64,000 nt of DNA from the NCBI GenBank assembly GCA_035999765.1, contig CP108521.1, forward strand, positions 2,728,001-2,792,000, read 5' to 3'. The notes below the pieces were generated by a model. It was not told the DNA's origin, made no database searches, and was given only the letters and a program-made list of their open reading frames with translations. Shown here piece after piece: positions 16,087 through 24,509 of this stretch. The DNA is from Streptomyces sp. NBC_01231 (GTDB lineage: Bacteria; Actinomycetota; Actinomycetes; Streptomycetales; Streptomycetaceae). The number at the start of each line of letters is the position of its first letter. Position 1 is the stretch's first letter. A program made the position numbers and the translations under genes.

Positions 16087-18473
16087 GCGGGCGGGTACGA
16101 CTGGCGCTGTGCGCCTGGGCGGCCACGCTGATGTCCGCGTGCGCCCTGCTGCCGTTGGTCCGGCCGGCCACCTGGATCGTGCAGGCCGCCTTCCTGCTGG
16201 CGGTGCAGTCGGGCGTGGGCGCGGCGACCCGGCGGGTGCCGCTGGCCCGGCCGCTGACCGTGGCCGCGCAGGCCCTGGTCGCGCTGATGCTGCTGACCCT
16301 GACCTTCGCGCGCGAGCAGGCGGTCGCCGGGCTGGTTCCCGGCCCGGACACCTTCGTACACTTCGCCGACCTGCTGCGACAGGGCTCGGACGACATCGCC
16401 CGGTATGCGATCCCGGCGCCGCTGGAGTCCGACGGCATCCGGCTGATGCTGGTCGGCGGAGTCCTGATCATCGGGCTCGCGGTGGACGCCCTGGCGGTCA
16501 CCTTCCGCAGCGCGGCCCCGGCCGGCCTGCCGCTGCTCGCGCTGTACTCCGTCGCCGCGGGACTGTCCGACGGCGGCACCGACTGGCTCTGGTTCCTGGT
16601 CGCGGCGGCCGGCTATCTGCTGCTGCTCCTGGCCGAGGGGCGGGAGCGGCTGTCGCAGTGGGGCCGGGTCTTCGGCGGGGCCGCCCGTGTTCCGGGCGAG
16701 GAGTCCGGGGTGGTGGCGCCGGTTCGTACCGGGCGGCGCATCGGTGTGGTCGCGCTGGGCGTCGCCCTCGTGGTGCCACTGGCCCTGCCCGCGATGAACG
16801 GCGGCCTGCTGGACGGCGCCGGGGCGGGCGTGGGCTCCGGCGGCGGGGGCGGCGGCACGATCTCCGCGGTCAACCCGCTGGTCTCCCTGCGCGACAGTCT
16901 GAACGTGGACGAGGACCGGCGGGTCCTCTCCCTGCGTCCCGAGGCGGACACGGACGTCTCCAACCTCTATCTGCGGATCGTGTCCCTGGACGACTTCGAC
17001 GGCACGACCTGGAAGCCGTCCAAGCGGTCCATCACCGCCGTACCGAAGGGCGAGTTCCCGATCCCCATCGGCCTCGGCCCGGACGTCAAGCGCACCGAGA
17101 TCGAGACGACCGTCTCGGCGGCCGACTGGTACGCCCAGGACTGGCTGCCGATGCCGTACCCGCCCAGCGGGGTGCGGATCGGGGGGAACTGGCGCTACGA
17201 ACCCGAGGGCATGACACTCGTCGGCGACCACGGCCAGAACACCCGTGGTGCGACGTACCAGGTGAAGAGCCTGGACGTGCAGCCGACGGCCGAGCAGCTC
17301 GCCGCAGCACCGGAACCGCCCGCGGCCCTGACCCGCGAGTTCACCGAGCTCCCGGACTCCCTGCCGCCCATAGTGGGGGAGACCGCTCGCCAGGTCACCG
17401 CGAACGCGACGAACCCGTACGAGCAGGCGGTCGCGCTCCAGGACTACTTCGCTGTGACCGGCGGCTTCGAGTACGACACCCAGGTACAGGTCGGCAGCGG
17501 CTCACAGGCCATCGCCCGCTTCCTGCGGGACAAGCAGGGCTTCTGCGTGCACTTCTCCTTCGCGATGGCGGCGATGGCCCGCTCCCTGGGCATACCGGCG
17601 CGGGTCGCGGTGGGTTTCGCGCCCGGTTCCCCGCAGGCGGACGGGTCGGTGTCGGTGGGGCTGAAGGACGCCCACGCCTGGCCCGAGCTGTACTTCGAGG
17701 GCGTGGGCTGGACCCGCTTCGAGCCGACCCCGAACCGGGGCACGGTGCCGTCGTACACCATCCCGGACGCCTCCGGCAGTACGCTCCCGGACACCACCCA
17801 GCCGTCCGAGTCGGCGAGCACGTCAGCCTCCGCCGCGCCGTCGGCCAGTGAGACCTGCACGCCGCAGCAGCGGAAGATGGACGGCTGCGCGAGCCAGTCT
17901 CCGCAGGCCGCGCCGGCCGGGAGCGACGACGGCCCGAAGTGGTATGTGCTGCTGATGTGGGTCCTCGGCGGCCTGGCCGCCCTGGCGATCCCCTCGGCTC
18001 CGATGCTGTGGCGGCTGCGGGCCAGAGCCGCACGGTTGGGCGGGCACGGCCGCGGCGAGGCCGATGTGGCGCTGACCACTCTGGCGGTCTGGCAGGAGCT
18101 GACGGACACGGCGTGGGACGTCGGGATCGAGCCGGACGAGTCGCAGACCCCGCGCAACGCGGCCGCCCGGATCGTCCGGCTCGGGCATCTCGACCCGGCG
18201 ACGGCAGCCTCGGTGCACCGGGTGGCGGACGCCGTGGAACAGGTCCTCTACGCGCCGCGGCCGCGCCCGACGACGGGCCTCGCGGACGACGTCCGCCGGG
18301 CGGTCGTGGCGCTGCGGAGCACGGTCAGCGGGACCACCAGGCTGCGGGCGGTGGTGGCCCCGCGTTCCGCCATACGAGTGGTGTGGGCGTTGTCGGAGTG
18401 GTGGACCGGTCTCACGGCCCGCGTGGCGCAGGCTCGGCCGAGCCTGCGTAAACCGTCGGGTCAGGAGAGCTGA
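16083..18473 (+). CDS. Transglutaminase-like membrane protein (TgpA type)
   Basis: Large membrane protein of 796 residues from ATG 16083, which overlaps the DUF58 stop (ATGA) and has GGAGGG upstream. The N-terminal third has several hydrophobic segments. A periplasmic-side transglutaminase-like domain follows, with catalytic Cys in KQGFCVHFSFAMAAMARSLG and His in KDAHAWPELYF, then a Ser/Thr-rich linker, a membrane segment (WYVLLMWVLGGLAALAIP) and a C-terminal DUF4129-like part. In Pseudomonas the TgpA relative is essential; the substrate is unknown. It is the last gene of the MoxR operon. Confidence 0.9.
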   Translation: MSGRVRLALCAWAATLMSACALLPLVRPATWIVQAAFLLAVQSGVGAATRRVPLARPLTVAAQALVALMLLTLTFAREQAVAGLVPGPDTFVHFADLLRQGSDDIARYAIPAPLESDGIRLMLVGGVLIIGLAVDALAVTFRSAAPAGLPLLALYSVAAGLSDGGTDWLWFLVAAAGYLLLLLAEGRERLSQWGRVFGGAARVPGEESGVVAPVRTGRRIGVVALGVALVVPLALPAMNGGLLDGAGAGVGSGGGGGGTISAVNPLVSLRDSLNVDEDRRVLSLRPEADTDVSNLYLRIVSLDDFDGTTWKPSKRSITAVPKGEFPIPIGLGPDVKRTEIETTVSAADWYAQDWLPMPYPPSGVRIGGNWRYEPEGMTLVGDHGQNTRGATYQVKSLDVQPTAEQLAAAPEPPAALTREFTELPDSLPPIVGETARQVTANATNPYEQAVALQDYFAVTGGFEYDTQVQVGSGSQAIARFLRDKQGFCVHFSFAMAAMARSLGIPARVAVGFAPGSPQADGSVSVGLKDAHAWPELYFEGVGWTRFEPTPNRGTVPSYTIPDASGSTLPDTTQPSESASTSASAAPSASETCTPQQRKMDGCASQSPQAAPAGSDDGPKWYVLLMWVLGGLAALAIPSAPMLWRLRARAARLGGHGRGEADVALTTLAVWQELTDTAWDVGIEPDESQTPRNAAARIVRLGHLDPATAASVHRVADAVEQVLYAPRPRPTTGLADDVRRAVVALRSTVSGTTRLRAVVAPRSAIRVVWALSEWWTGLTARVAQARPSLRKPSGQES

Positions 18474-18534
18474 GGCGGTCGGCCGTCCTCTGGGGTCTCC
18501 TCGACTGAGGCAGGCCCCAGGCTCCACGGCAGAG

Positions 18535-18569
18535 AGCGGGCCCCGGGTCGCATCGACCCGGGGCCCGCT
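18535..18569 (+). terminator. Strong hairpin terminator of the MoxR operon
   Basis: Perfect 16-bp stem AGCGGGCCCCGGGTCG (18535-18550) with its complement at 18554-18569 and a 3-nt CAT loop, 62 bp after the transglutaminase stop. There is no U-tract, as is common in Streptomyces. Confidence 0.75.
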
Positions 18570-18659
18570 CCTGTCCGTCCGAAGCTCACCGTTGCGCACC
18601 CCGACAAGGCCGCTTCGCATCCCCCCGATACCGGCCAGGCCGCCCCGCCGCGGGCATGC

Positions 18660-18698
18660 GTGAGGGGGTGACCACCCATCGGATGGTCACCCCCTCAC
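18660..18698 (-). terminator. Hairpin terminator of the DUF3040 gene
   Basis: Perfect 15-bp stem GTGAGGGGGTGACCA (18660-18674) and complement (18684-18698) with a 9-nt loop. It starts 26 bp beyond the stop of the minus-strand DUF3040 gene and faces the 18535-18569 hairpin, so the two convergent units are insulated from each other. Confidence 0.7.
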
Positions 18699-18723
18699 AT
18701 GTCTGCGAGAGCTGTTCGTCGAG

Positions 18724-19128
18724 CTAGTGGCCCTGTTCGTCACGGCGCCGCTGCCAGCGCTGTTCGATCCTGTCCATCATGGAGCGCCGCTGCCGTCCCT
18801 GACGGCGTGCCTGTGGGCCACCGGCCTGTGGGCCACCGGCGGGCTGTTCGCCCGGCTTGGGGGCCTTGCGCCAGCCGGTCACCGCGAGCACCGCACAACC
18901 CAGCATGACCAGGAAGCCCACCACGCTGAGCCAGACCTGCTTGGCGACCATACCTGCCATGAGGAGCGCGATACCCACGAGGAAGCCCGCGACCGCCTGG
19001 TAGACCCGTCGCCGGGTGTACGTGCGCAGCCCGCTTCCCTCAAGCGCTGTCGCGAACTTGGGATCTTCGGCGTACAGCGCTCGCTCCATCTGCTCGAGCA
19101 TTCGCTGCTCGTGCTCCGAGAGCGGCAC
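18724..19128 (-). CDS. DUF3040 small membrane protein
   Basis: It has 134 residues: an N-terminal MPLSEHEQRMLEQMERALYAEDPKFA stretch (in two parts, typical of DUF3040), two adjacent hydrophobic segments at about 42-85, and a charged Gln/Arg/Gly-rich tail with a short duplicated GGPQA motif. GTG 19128 has GAGGAGGA upstream. This family is restricted to actinobacteria and is often found near division genes. No biochemical role is known. The gene is flanked by terminators and appears to be its own unit. Confidence 0.85.
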   Translation of the reverse strand: MPLSEHEQRMLEQMERALYAEDPKFATALEGSGLRTYTRRRVYQAVAGFLVGIALLMAGMVAKQVWLSVVGFLVMLGCAVLAVTGWRKAPKPGEQPAGGPQAGGPQARRQGRQRRSMMDRIEQRWQRRRDEQGH

Positions 19129-19413
19129 GGAGTCCTCCTCATCGTGCAGTCGCCGGGGCGACTAGGGGGTCCCTTCAGGATAGGCAGGGAATCGCCCCCG
19201 TGAAACCCGCCCCTCTGCGCCAATTGGCCAACCGGATCCCGCCATGAAGTCCCGGCTCGCTGAAGATTCCATTCCCCAGCGGCCGACCCGTCATGCCGGG
19301 CGGTCTCCCTCGATCATACGGCGCGAGGGGCGCGATCGGGTGGCCTGTGGCGTACTCCATGTGCACACAAGTACCTGATCAGCGACGCAGCCCTCCGCCC
19401 GCGCGGAGACGGC

Positions 19414-20184
19414 TCAGGCCTCGTCGGCCCCGCGGGCCTCACCGAGCACATGCAGTTGTGTGGCCACGGAGTGGAATGCGGGGAGCTCGGCCGCTGCTTC
19501 CTCCAGCTTGAGCAGGGCCTCCAGGGCGCCTGGCTCGGTGTCCACCAGCACGCCGGGGACGAGGTCGGCGAAGACCCGTACGCCGTGCACCGCGGCGACC
19601 CTGAGGCCCGCGCCCTCGACCAGGCCGGTGAGCTGCTCGGTGGTGAAGCGGTGCGGCACGGGGTCGCTGTCGCCCCAGCGGCCGTTCGGGTCGCCGAGGG
19701 CCTGCTGGGCCTCCTTGAAGTGGCCCGCGAGGGCACGCGCGAGCACGGCGCCGCCCAGGCCCGCGGCGAGCAGGCTGAGGACGCCCTCGGCGCGCAGGGC
19801 CGCCACCGCGTTGCGGACGCCCTCGGCGGGGTCGTCCACGTACTCCAGGACGCCGTGGCACAGCACCGCGTCGTAGCCGCCTCGCTCAACCACGTCGAAG
19901 AGGCCGTGGGCGTCGCCCTGGACGCCCTTCACGCGGTCCGCGACGCCTGCCTCGGCGGCGCGACGCTCCAGAGCGAACAGCGCGTTCGGGCTGGGGTCGA
20001 CGACGGTGACGCGGTGGCCGAGGCGGGCCACGGGCACTGCGAAGTTGCCGCTGCCGCCTCCGGTGTCGAGGACGTCGAGCGACTCCCGACCCGTGGCCTT
20101 GACCCGGCGGTCGAGGGCGTCCTGGAGGACCTCCCAGACCACGGCGGTACGGAGAGAGGCGCGGGGGCGCATCGGGTCCGACAC
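19414..20184 (-). CDS. Class I SAM-dependent methyltransferase
   Basis: It has 256 residues from GTG 20184 (VSDPMRPRASLR), with GAGGAG nine bases upstream; the longer open frame to 20337 has no ribosome binding site and low-quality sequence. Motif I is VLDTGGGSGNFAVPVARLG, with the acidic ribose-binding residue in VTVVDPSPNAL and motif IV in YDAVLCHGVLEYVDDP. It resembles UbiE/CmoA-type enzymes, but I cannot name the substrate. It lies 237 bp downstream of the HEPN gene on the same strand, so co-transcription is possible but not certain. Confidence 0.85.
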   Translation of the reverse strand: MSDPMRPRASLRTAVVWEVLQDALDRRVKATGRESLDVLDTGGGSGNFAVPVARLGHRVTVVDPSPNALFALERRAAEAGVADRVKGVQGDAHGLFDVVERGGYDAVLCHGVLEYVDDPAEGVRNAVAALRAEGVLSLLAAGLGGAVLARALAGHFKEAQQALGDPNGRWGDSDPVPHRFTTEQLTGLVEGAGLRVAAVHGVRVFADLVPGVLVDTEPGALEALLKLEEAAAELPAFHSVATQLHVLGEARGADEA

Positions 20185-20421
20185 GGCAGTTGACTCCTCG
20201 GCGCGGCACCGCCTCTTGCGCGGCGGCGCTAACGGGGCGCCTCCCCGCCCCGGCGCACGGGAGGAGAAGGCTTCAGGCCTTCCCCACCCTATTGCCTCCG
20301 GTGCCGCGGCATCGCCTCCGGTGCCTCGGCCGGTCACCGCGGTGCCGCACCCTCCCGCACGTCCCCTCGCACGTCCCCTCGCACCTCGCGGCGCGCGGCC
20401 CTCGGGTCAGCCGGCGTCGGG

Positions 20422-20988
20422 TCAGCCGGCGTCCGGGAAGTCACGGTCGGCGGGGTCCTGGTCCGCCGGCGGGTCGGTGTCCTGGCGGGGCTGCGGCAGG
20501 ACGGGCTGGAGCACCAGCATGCGCTCGACGAGGCGCAGGAACATCGCCGCGTCACGTATCAGGTCGTCTGCGTCGCGGCGGCTGGCCGCGCCCTGGATGC
20601 CCGCCTCGGCCCGGGCACGGCGCCTGGCTCCGGTGGCGAACAGCACGCTCCACTCGGCGAGTTCGGGGGCTATCTCGGGGAGCACTTCCCACGCGCTCCG
20701 GATGCGGGCCCGGCGTCGGGGCGTGGTCTCCGGGCGGCCCCGGGCGGCGAGCACGGCGGCGGCGGTGCGCAGGGCCGCCAGGTGGGCTGTCGCATAGCGC
20801 TCGTTCGACGTTTCCAGGGCGGTGGCCTCGTCCAGTCCGGCGCGGGCCTGGGCGAGCAGATCGAGGGCGGCCGGTGGAGCAGTGGTCCGGCGCAGCACAG
20901 GGTGCACGTCGCTCGCCGGGCCGGCCAGTGAGGGGGCAGGGCCGGTGGCGCGGCGCCGGTGAGCGGCTGCTGCGTGATAGCTGGCCAT
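20422..20988 (-). CDS. HEPN-domain protein (SAV_6107 family)
   Basis: All-alpha protein of 188 residues that matches my memory of the SAV_6107 HEPN family of Streptomyces. ATG 20988 has AGGAGG in ideal position. The helix NERYATAHLAALRTAAAVL carries Arg64-x4-His69, the arrangement of the HEPN ribonuclease motif. A conserved middle (RIRSAWEVLPEIAPELAEWSVLFA) follows and the tail is Pro/Asp-rich. HEPN proteins with this motif often cut RNA, in toxin-antitoxin or defence systems, but no antitoxin-like gene is adjacent here. Neighbours are a methyltransferase downstream and a divergent TetR gene. Activity is inferred only. Confidence 0.78.
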   Translation of the reverse strand: MASYHAAAAHRRRATGPAPSLAGPASDVHPVLRRTTAPPAALDLLAQARAGLDEATALETSNERYATAHLAALRTAAAVLAARGRPETTPRRRARIRSAWEVLPEIAPELAEWSVLFATGARRRARAEAGIQGAASRRDADDLIRDAAMFLRLVERMLVLQPVLPQPRQDTDPPADQDPADRDFPDAG

Positions 20989-21128
20989 GACGAACCTCCT
21001 GTCGTCTGTGTGACGGCACGCCCTGATACGGGATGCCGTATGTGCCCATCGTGCGGTATGGCACTGACAATCCGTTGTGACCTGGGCTTTTGCTTCAAAC
21101 GAAGGTTCGAGGCACCTCTTGCACTGAC

Positions 21129-21156
21129 CAGTCGGGGCAACAAAATGCCCCGACTG
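21129..21156. promoter_or_regulatory. 11-bp inverted repeat, possible TetR operator
   Basis: CAGTCGGGGCA (21129-21139) and its exact complement (21146-21156) flank a 6-nt ACAAAA centre, between the divergent HEPN and TetR genes and 69 bp before the TetR ATG. A palindrome in this place is the usual operator of a divergent TetR regulator; it could also fold in RNA. Confidence 0.45.
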
Positions 21157-21224
21157 CCCCCGGAGCTGACCCTGTGAGCACTTCGGTGACTCCTCGGAGC
21201 CCGGCTCCTGTGAGAATCAGGACC

Positions 21225-21854
21225 ATGGAAAGCAGCAGCACCACGCCGGGTGTCAGCACACGCCGCGAGGCCACCCGGCAGAAGCTCTACGAGGCGGCCG
21301 TCACGCTCATCGCCGAGCAGGGGTTCTCCGCCACCACCGTGGACGAGATCGCCGAACGCGCGGGGGTCGCCAAGGGCACCGTCTACTACAACTTCGCAAG
21401 CAAGTCGGGTCTCTTCGAAGAGCTGCTGCGGCACGGAGTGGGCCTGCTCACCGCCTCCCTCCGGGAAGCGGCCGAGCGGACCGACCGGGACGGCGGCGGC
21501 AAGGTCGACGCTCTTGACGCGATGATCCGCGCGGGTCTCGCCTTCATCCAGCGCTACCCGGCCTTCACCCAGCTGTACGTGGCGGAGTTGTGGCGCACCA
21601 ACCGCGCCTGGCAGTCCACCCTCATGGTGGTCCGTCAGCAGGCGGTGGCGGTGGTCGAGGGTGTGCTGCGCGAGGGCGTGGAGAACGACGAGTTCAGCGA
21701 CGAGATCGATATCCAGCTCACCGCGGCCGCGCTGGTCGGCATGGTGCTGGTGGCGGCCCTGGACTGGCAGGCGTTCCAGCCGGAGCGCTCCCTGGACGAC
21801 GTGCACGCGGCGCTGTCCCGGCTGCTCCAGGGGCGGGTGAGCGGGCGCCGCTGA
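21225..21854 (+). CDS. TetR-family transcriptional regulator
   Basis: It has 209 residues from ATG 21225. The N-terminal helix-turn-helix is clear: TRQKLYEAAVTLIAEQGFSATTVDEIAERAGVAKGTVYYNFASK (given here in two joined halves as residues about 16-60). The C-terminal ligand domain is about 150 residues and contains RAGLAFIQRYPAFTQLYVAEL. An in-frame GTG at 21174 with GGAG upstream would add 17 residues; ATG 21225 has AGGA very close. The effector is unknown. It is transcribed away from the HEPN gene and likely controls the shared promoter region. Confidence 0.9.
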   Translation: MESSSTTPGVSTRREATRQKLYEAAVTLIAEQGFSATTVDEIAERAGVAKGTVYYNFASKSGLFEELLRHGVGLLTASLREAAERTDRDGGGKVDALDAMIRAGLAFIQRYPAFTQLYVAELWRTNRAWQSTLMVVRQQAVAVVEGVLREGVENDEFSDEIDIQLTAAALVGMVLVAALDWQAFQPERSLDDVHAALSRLLQGRVSGRR

Positions 21855-21922
21855 GGAGGGCCCCCGAAGAGACGCCCAAGAGCAGCAACACGAGAGCAGA
21901 CACGCAAAAGCGGAGACACAAG

Positions 21923-21974
21923 AGCGCCGGTCCGATGTGGCCGCTTCCCCCGCGGGCCACCTCGAACCGGCGCT
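21923..21974 (+). terminator. Nested hairpin terminator after the TetR gene
   Basis: Outer 9-bp stem AGCGCCGGT (21923-21931) and ACCGGCGCT (21966-21974); inner 6-bp stem GTGGCC (21937-21942) and GGCCAC (21955-21960). It is followed by TCCTTGTG. It lies 68 bp after the TetR stop. Confidence 0.55.
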
Positions 21975-22283
21975 TCCTTGTGCTTCCCCCGTGCTCCCCC
22001 GATTTCCCCCGTGCTCCCCGTGCCCCCGTTGGCCCCCGTTCGGCCGTCCCCCGGTCCCCCCGTGCCTCGCTCCCGCCGGCATCGACCGGCGGAAGGAGCG
22101 GATCCAGGGCCGCTCCGTTCCGGCGCCCCGTGTCGCCGGTGCCGGAGCCGCGCCCCTTTTCCGTGCCCCTACTCTCTCGTTCACCCAGGTCGGCCCCCAT
22201 CCGCGCGGGTACTCAACTCACCCCCTAGGTACGTGTACTCAGACCTGCGCACGCGGGCCCAGGCCGCCGCGTCGCCGACTGGA
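21975..22283. other. Gene-free stretch with phased C-tracts
   Basis: No convincing gene. On the plus strand, eight runs of four to six C lie at 21986, 21996, 22006, 22016, 22023, 22033, 22048 and 22056; the first four repeat every 10 bp. The minus strand therefore has eight G-runs with mostly 3-5 nt loops, a strong candidate for a G-quadruplex. The block is between the TetR terminator and the DUF4126 promoter. Open frames drawn through it consist of Pro/Arg repeats and are not genes. Confidence 0.55.
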
Positions 22284-22289
22284 TACGAT
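22284..22289 (+). promoter_or_regulatory. -10 hexamer for a leaderless DUF4126 mRNA
   Basis: TACGAT ends 7 nt before the GTG at 22297 and there is no ribosome binding site, so transcription probably starts at the GTG. Confidence 0.5.
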
Positions 22290-22296
22290 CGCGTCC

Positions 22297-22911
22297 GTGT
22301 CCGTACTCCCTTTGGTCTTCACCAGCGGCTGGGCCAGCGGCGTCAACGCGTACGCCGTGGTGGTGCTGCTCGGCGTGTTCGGCGCGACGGGACTGAGCGA
22401 CGACGTCCCCGAGACGCTGCAACGCCCCGAAGTGCTCGTCGTGGCGGGCCTGTTGTTCCTGTGCGAGGCGGTCGCCGACAAGATCCCGTACGTCGACTCG
22501 GCGTGGGACGCGGCGCACACCGTGATCCGGCCGGTCGCCGGTGCGTGGGTCGGTGCGCTGCTGGCGGGGCAGAGCGGTTCGCTGTCCGATGTGGCGGCGG
22601 GCCTGATCGGTGGTTCGACGGCGCTGGCCAGCCACACGGTGAAGGCCGGCACGAGGATGGCGGTCAACGCCTCCCCGGAGCCGTTCAGCAACATCGTGGT
22701 GAGTCTCGCCGAGGATCTCGGAGTCGGCGCGCTCGTCACGTTCGCGATGTTCCATCCGGAGGCCGCGGCGATCATCGCTGGTGTGGTGCTGCTCGCCGGA
22801 CTCGTCGTGCTCTGCTTCCTGGTCTCCAGAATTCGGCGGTTCCTGCGCCGCAGAGCCCGGCGGCGTGAGGAGCGACGGCTCGCGGCGGGGGCCTGGCAGC
22901 CGCCGCCCTGA
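22297..22911 (+). CDS. DUF4126 membrane protein
   Basis: It has 204 residues from GTG 22297. Five or so hydrophobic segments include LVFTSGWASGVNAYAVVVLL at the start and AAAIIAGVVLLAGLVVLCFLV near residue 170. The conserved stretch ADKIPYVDSAWDAAHTVIRP and the helix with SHTVKAGTRMAVNASPEP identify DUF4126. The C-terminal end is very basic (RRFLRRRARRREERR), so it is probably cytoplasmic. The leaderless start is supported by TACGAT 7 nt upstream. Function is unknown; I see no operon partner apart from the FAD enzyme 67 bp downstream, which has its own -10 element. Confidence 0.83.
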   Translation: MSVLPLVFTSGWASGVNAYAVVVLLGVFGATGLSDDVPETLQRPEVLVVAGLLFLCEAVADKIPYVDSAWDAAHTVIRPVAGAWVGALLAGQSGSLSDVAAGLIGGSTALASHTVKAGTRMAVNASPEPFSNIVVSLAEDLGVGALVTFAMFHPEAAAIIAGVVLLAGLVVLCFLVSRIRRFLRRRARRREERRLAAGAWQPPP

Positions 22912-22965
22912 GCCGGGGAACATCGCTGGTCACAGGCCCGCGGCCGGATTGTCGGTGGCGGCCGA

Positions 22966-22971
22966 TAGAGT
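22966..22971 (+). promoter_or_regulatory. -10 hexamer for the FAD enzyme gene
   Basis: TAGAGT ends exactly 7 nt before the ATG at 22979; a leaderless transcript is likely. Confidence 0.45.
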
Positions 22972-22978
22972 CGCGGTC

Positions 22979-24481
22979 ATGGCACGGATTGCAGTGATCG
23001 GCGCCGGGACGGGCGCGATGGCGGCCGCCGCCCGGCTGGCCGTCGCGGGCCACCGGGTGACGGTGTACGAGCGTACGGAGACGTACGGCGGAGCGGTGCG
23101 CCGCCACGAGCGCGACGGCTTCTCCTTCGACACGGGCCCGGGGCTCCTCCCCCTCCCCGCTGTCTACCGCGACCTGTTCGTCAAGACCGGCAAGGAGCCG
23201 CTCGAGGCCTGCGTCGAGCTGACTCAAGTCGACCCGTCGGCACGGCACGTCTTCGCGGACGGCACCCGGTTGTCCGTGCCCAACGCCTCACGCGCGGGCA
23301 TCGTCGGGGCTCTCGACGAGGCGCTCGGGTCGGGCGCCGGGCAGCGCTGGGGCGACTTCCTGGTCCGGGCCCGGGAGGCCTGGGACCGGACCCGCCGGCC
23401 CCTCCTGGAGGAGCCGCTGTGGCCGAACTGGTCGGTGCTGGCCGACCGCGAGCCCTATCCGGCGGTCCCCCACAAGCGCCTGCTGCGCACCCGCAGGGCC
23501 ACGACCCTCGCGGAGGTCGGCGCCTGGGAACTGCGCGACCCCCGTCTCATCGCCCTCCTGGAGAGCCACGCCCTGGCGTACGGGCTGGACCCGCGGACGG
23601 TCCCGGCGAGCGCGGCCGTGCTGCCGTACCTGGAGCACGCCTTCGGTACCTGGTATGTCCGCGGCGGCATGCGGGAGTTGGCGCGCGCGGTGTACGAGCG
23701 GTGCGTGGCCAGGAAGGTCGAGTTCGTCTTCGGCGCCGAGGTCACCGGGATACGGGAGAAGGACGGTCGGGCGGCGGGAGTGGAACTCGCGGGCGGCGAG
23801 GTGGCGGAGGCCGAGTTCGTGGTCGCCGGCGTCGCGCCGGAGGTGCTGAGCCGCGTCGTCCGCGGCACGGAGGCACGGGGCGCGGACGAGGTGCCGCCGC
23901 AGCGCGGACTACCGAGCCGGATGACGGTGCTGCTGGCGCTGCGCGGCGGGCGCCCGGAGGGGGCGGCGCACCGGACCGTGGTGCACGCGGATGACCGCGA
24001 GAGCGAGTTGGACCACCTGTTGGGCACGGCTCCCGAGACGCCCTGGCGCCCGACGGTCACGGTGCTGCGGCCGGAGGACCCCGGGCTCGTCCCGGACACG
24101 CAGCACGAGGCCGTCACGCTCACCTCCGTGGTGCCGGCCGGTCGGCCCGAGCCGGAGGTGGTGGCCCGGTACACCGAGGCCATGACGAGGGCCGCCGAGC
24201 ATGCCGTACCGGAGCTGCGCGAGCGCCTTCTGTGGCAGGAGGTCCGTACCCCGGCCGACATCGCGGACGCGACGGGCGCGGAGGGCGGCGCCGTTCCCGC
24301 ACCGGCGCTCGCCGCGGGGGACGGCCGTCTGCTGCACCCGTCCAACAGCACGGCGATACCTGGCCTGTTCACCGTCGGCGGCTGGTCACATCCGGGCGGT
24401 GGTCTCCCGCACGCCGGAATGTCGGGCGCGCTCGTCGCCGGACTCATCGTGGAGGGGCCGGAGTTCCGGGGTTCTCAGTGA
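22979..24481 (+). CDS. Phytoene dehydrogenase-like FAD oxidoreductase
   Basis: Cytosolic or membrane-associated flavoprotein of 500 residues. The Rossmann motif IAVIGAGTGAMAAAARLAVA is at residues 4-23, with YERTETYGGAVR following, and the C-terminal FAD-contact motif GLFTVGGWSHPGGGLPHAGMSGALVA is present in two halves near residue 465. This layout is that of the CrtI/CrtN group. There is no crtB, crtE or other carotenoid gene nearby, so it is not part of a carotenoid cluster; it may act on another lipid or isoprenoid. The ATG at 22979 is preceded by a leaderless -10. Confidence 0.85.
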   Translation: MARIAVIGAGTGAMAAAARLAVAGHRVTVYERTETYGGAVRRHERDGFSFDTGPGLLPLPAVYRDLFVKTGKEPLEACVELTQVDPSARHVFADGTRLSVPNASRAGIVGALDEALGSGAGQRWGDFLVRAREAWDRTRRPLLEEPLWPNWSVLADREPYPAVPHKRLLRTRRATTLAEVGAWELRDPRLIALLESHALAYGLDPRTVPASAAVLPYLEHAFGTWYVRGGMRELARAVYERCVARKVEFVFGAEVTGIREKDGRAAGVELAGGEVAEAEFVVAGVAPEVLSRVVRGTEARGADEVPPQRGLPSRMTVLLALRGGRPEGAAHRTVVHADDRESELDHLLGTAPETPWRPTVTVLRPEDPGLVPDTQHEAVTLTSVVPAGRPEPEVVARYTEAMTRAAEHAVPELRERLLWQEVRTPADIADATGAEGGAVPAPALAAGDGRLLHPSNSTAIPGLFTVGGWSHPGGGLPHAGMSGALVAGLIVEGPEFRGSQ

Positions 24482-24509
24482 AGGCGTGACACCCCGGCCG
24501 CGGGACGCT

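Noticed and set aside
18535..18698. Two strong hairpins considered as a repeat or mobile-element remnant
   Set aside because: The stems differ in sequence and each sits directly after the end of one convergent gene, so terminators explain them.
21937..22296. Extension of the DUF4126 protein through the C-rich block
   Set aside because: The extension is Pro/Arg-rich noise from C-tracts; the family begins at VSVLPLVFTSG and a leaderless -10 precedes GTG 22297.
22979..24481. Carotenoid biosynthesis cluster around the phytoene-dehydrogenase-like gene
   Set aside because: No phytoene synthase, GGPP synthase or cyclase gene is near; the gene is isolated.
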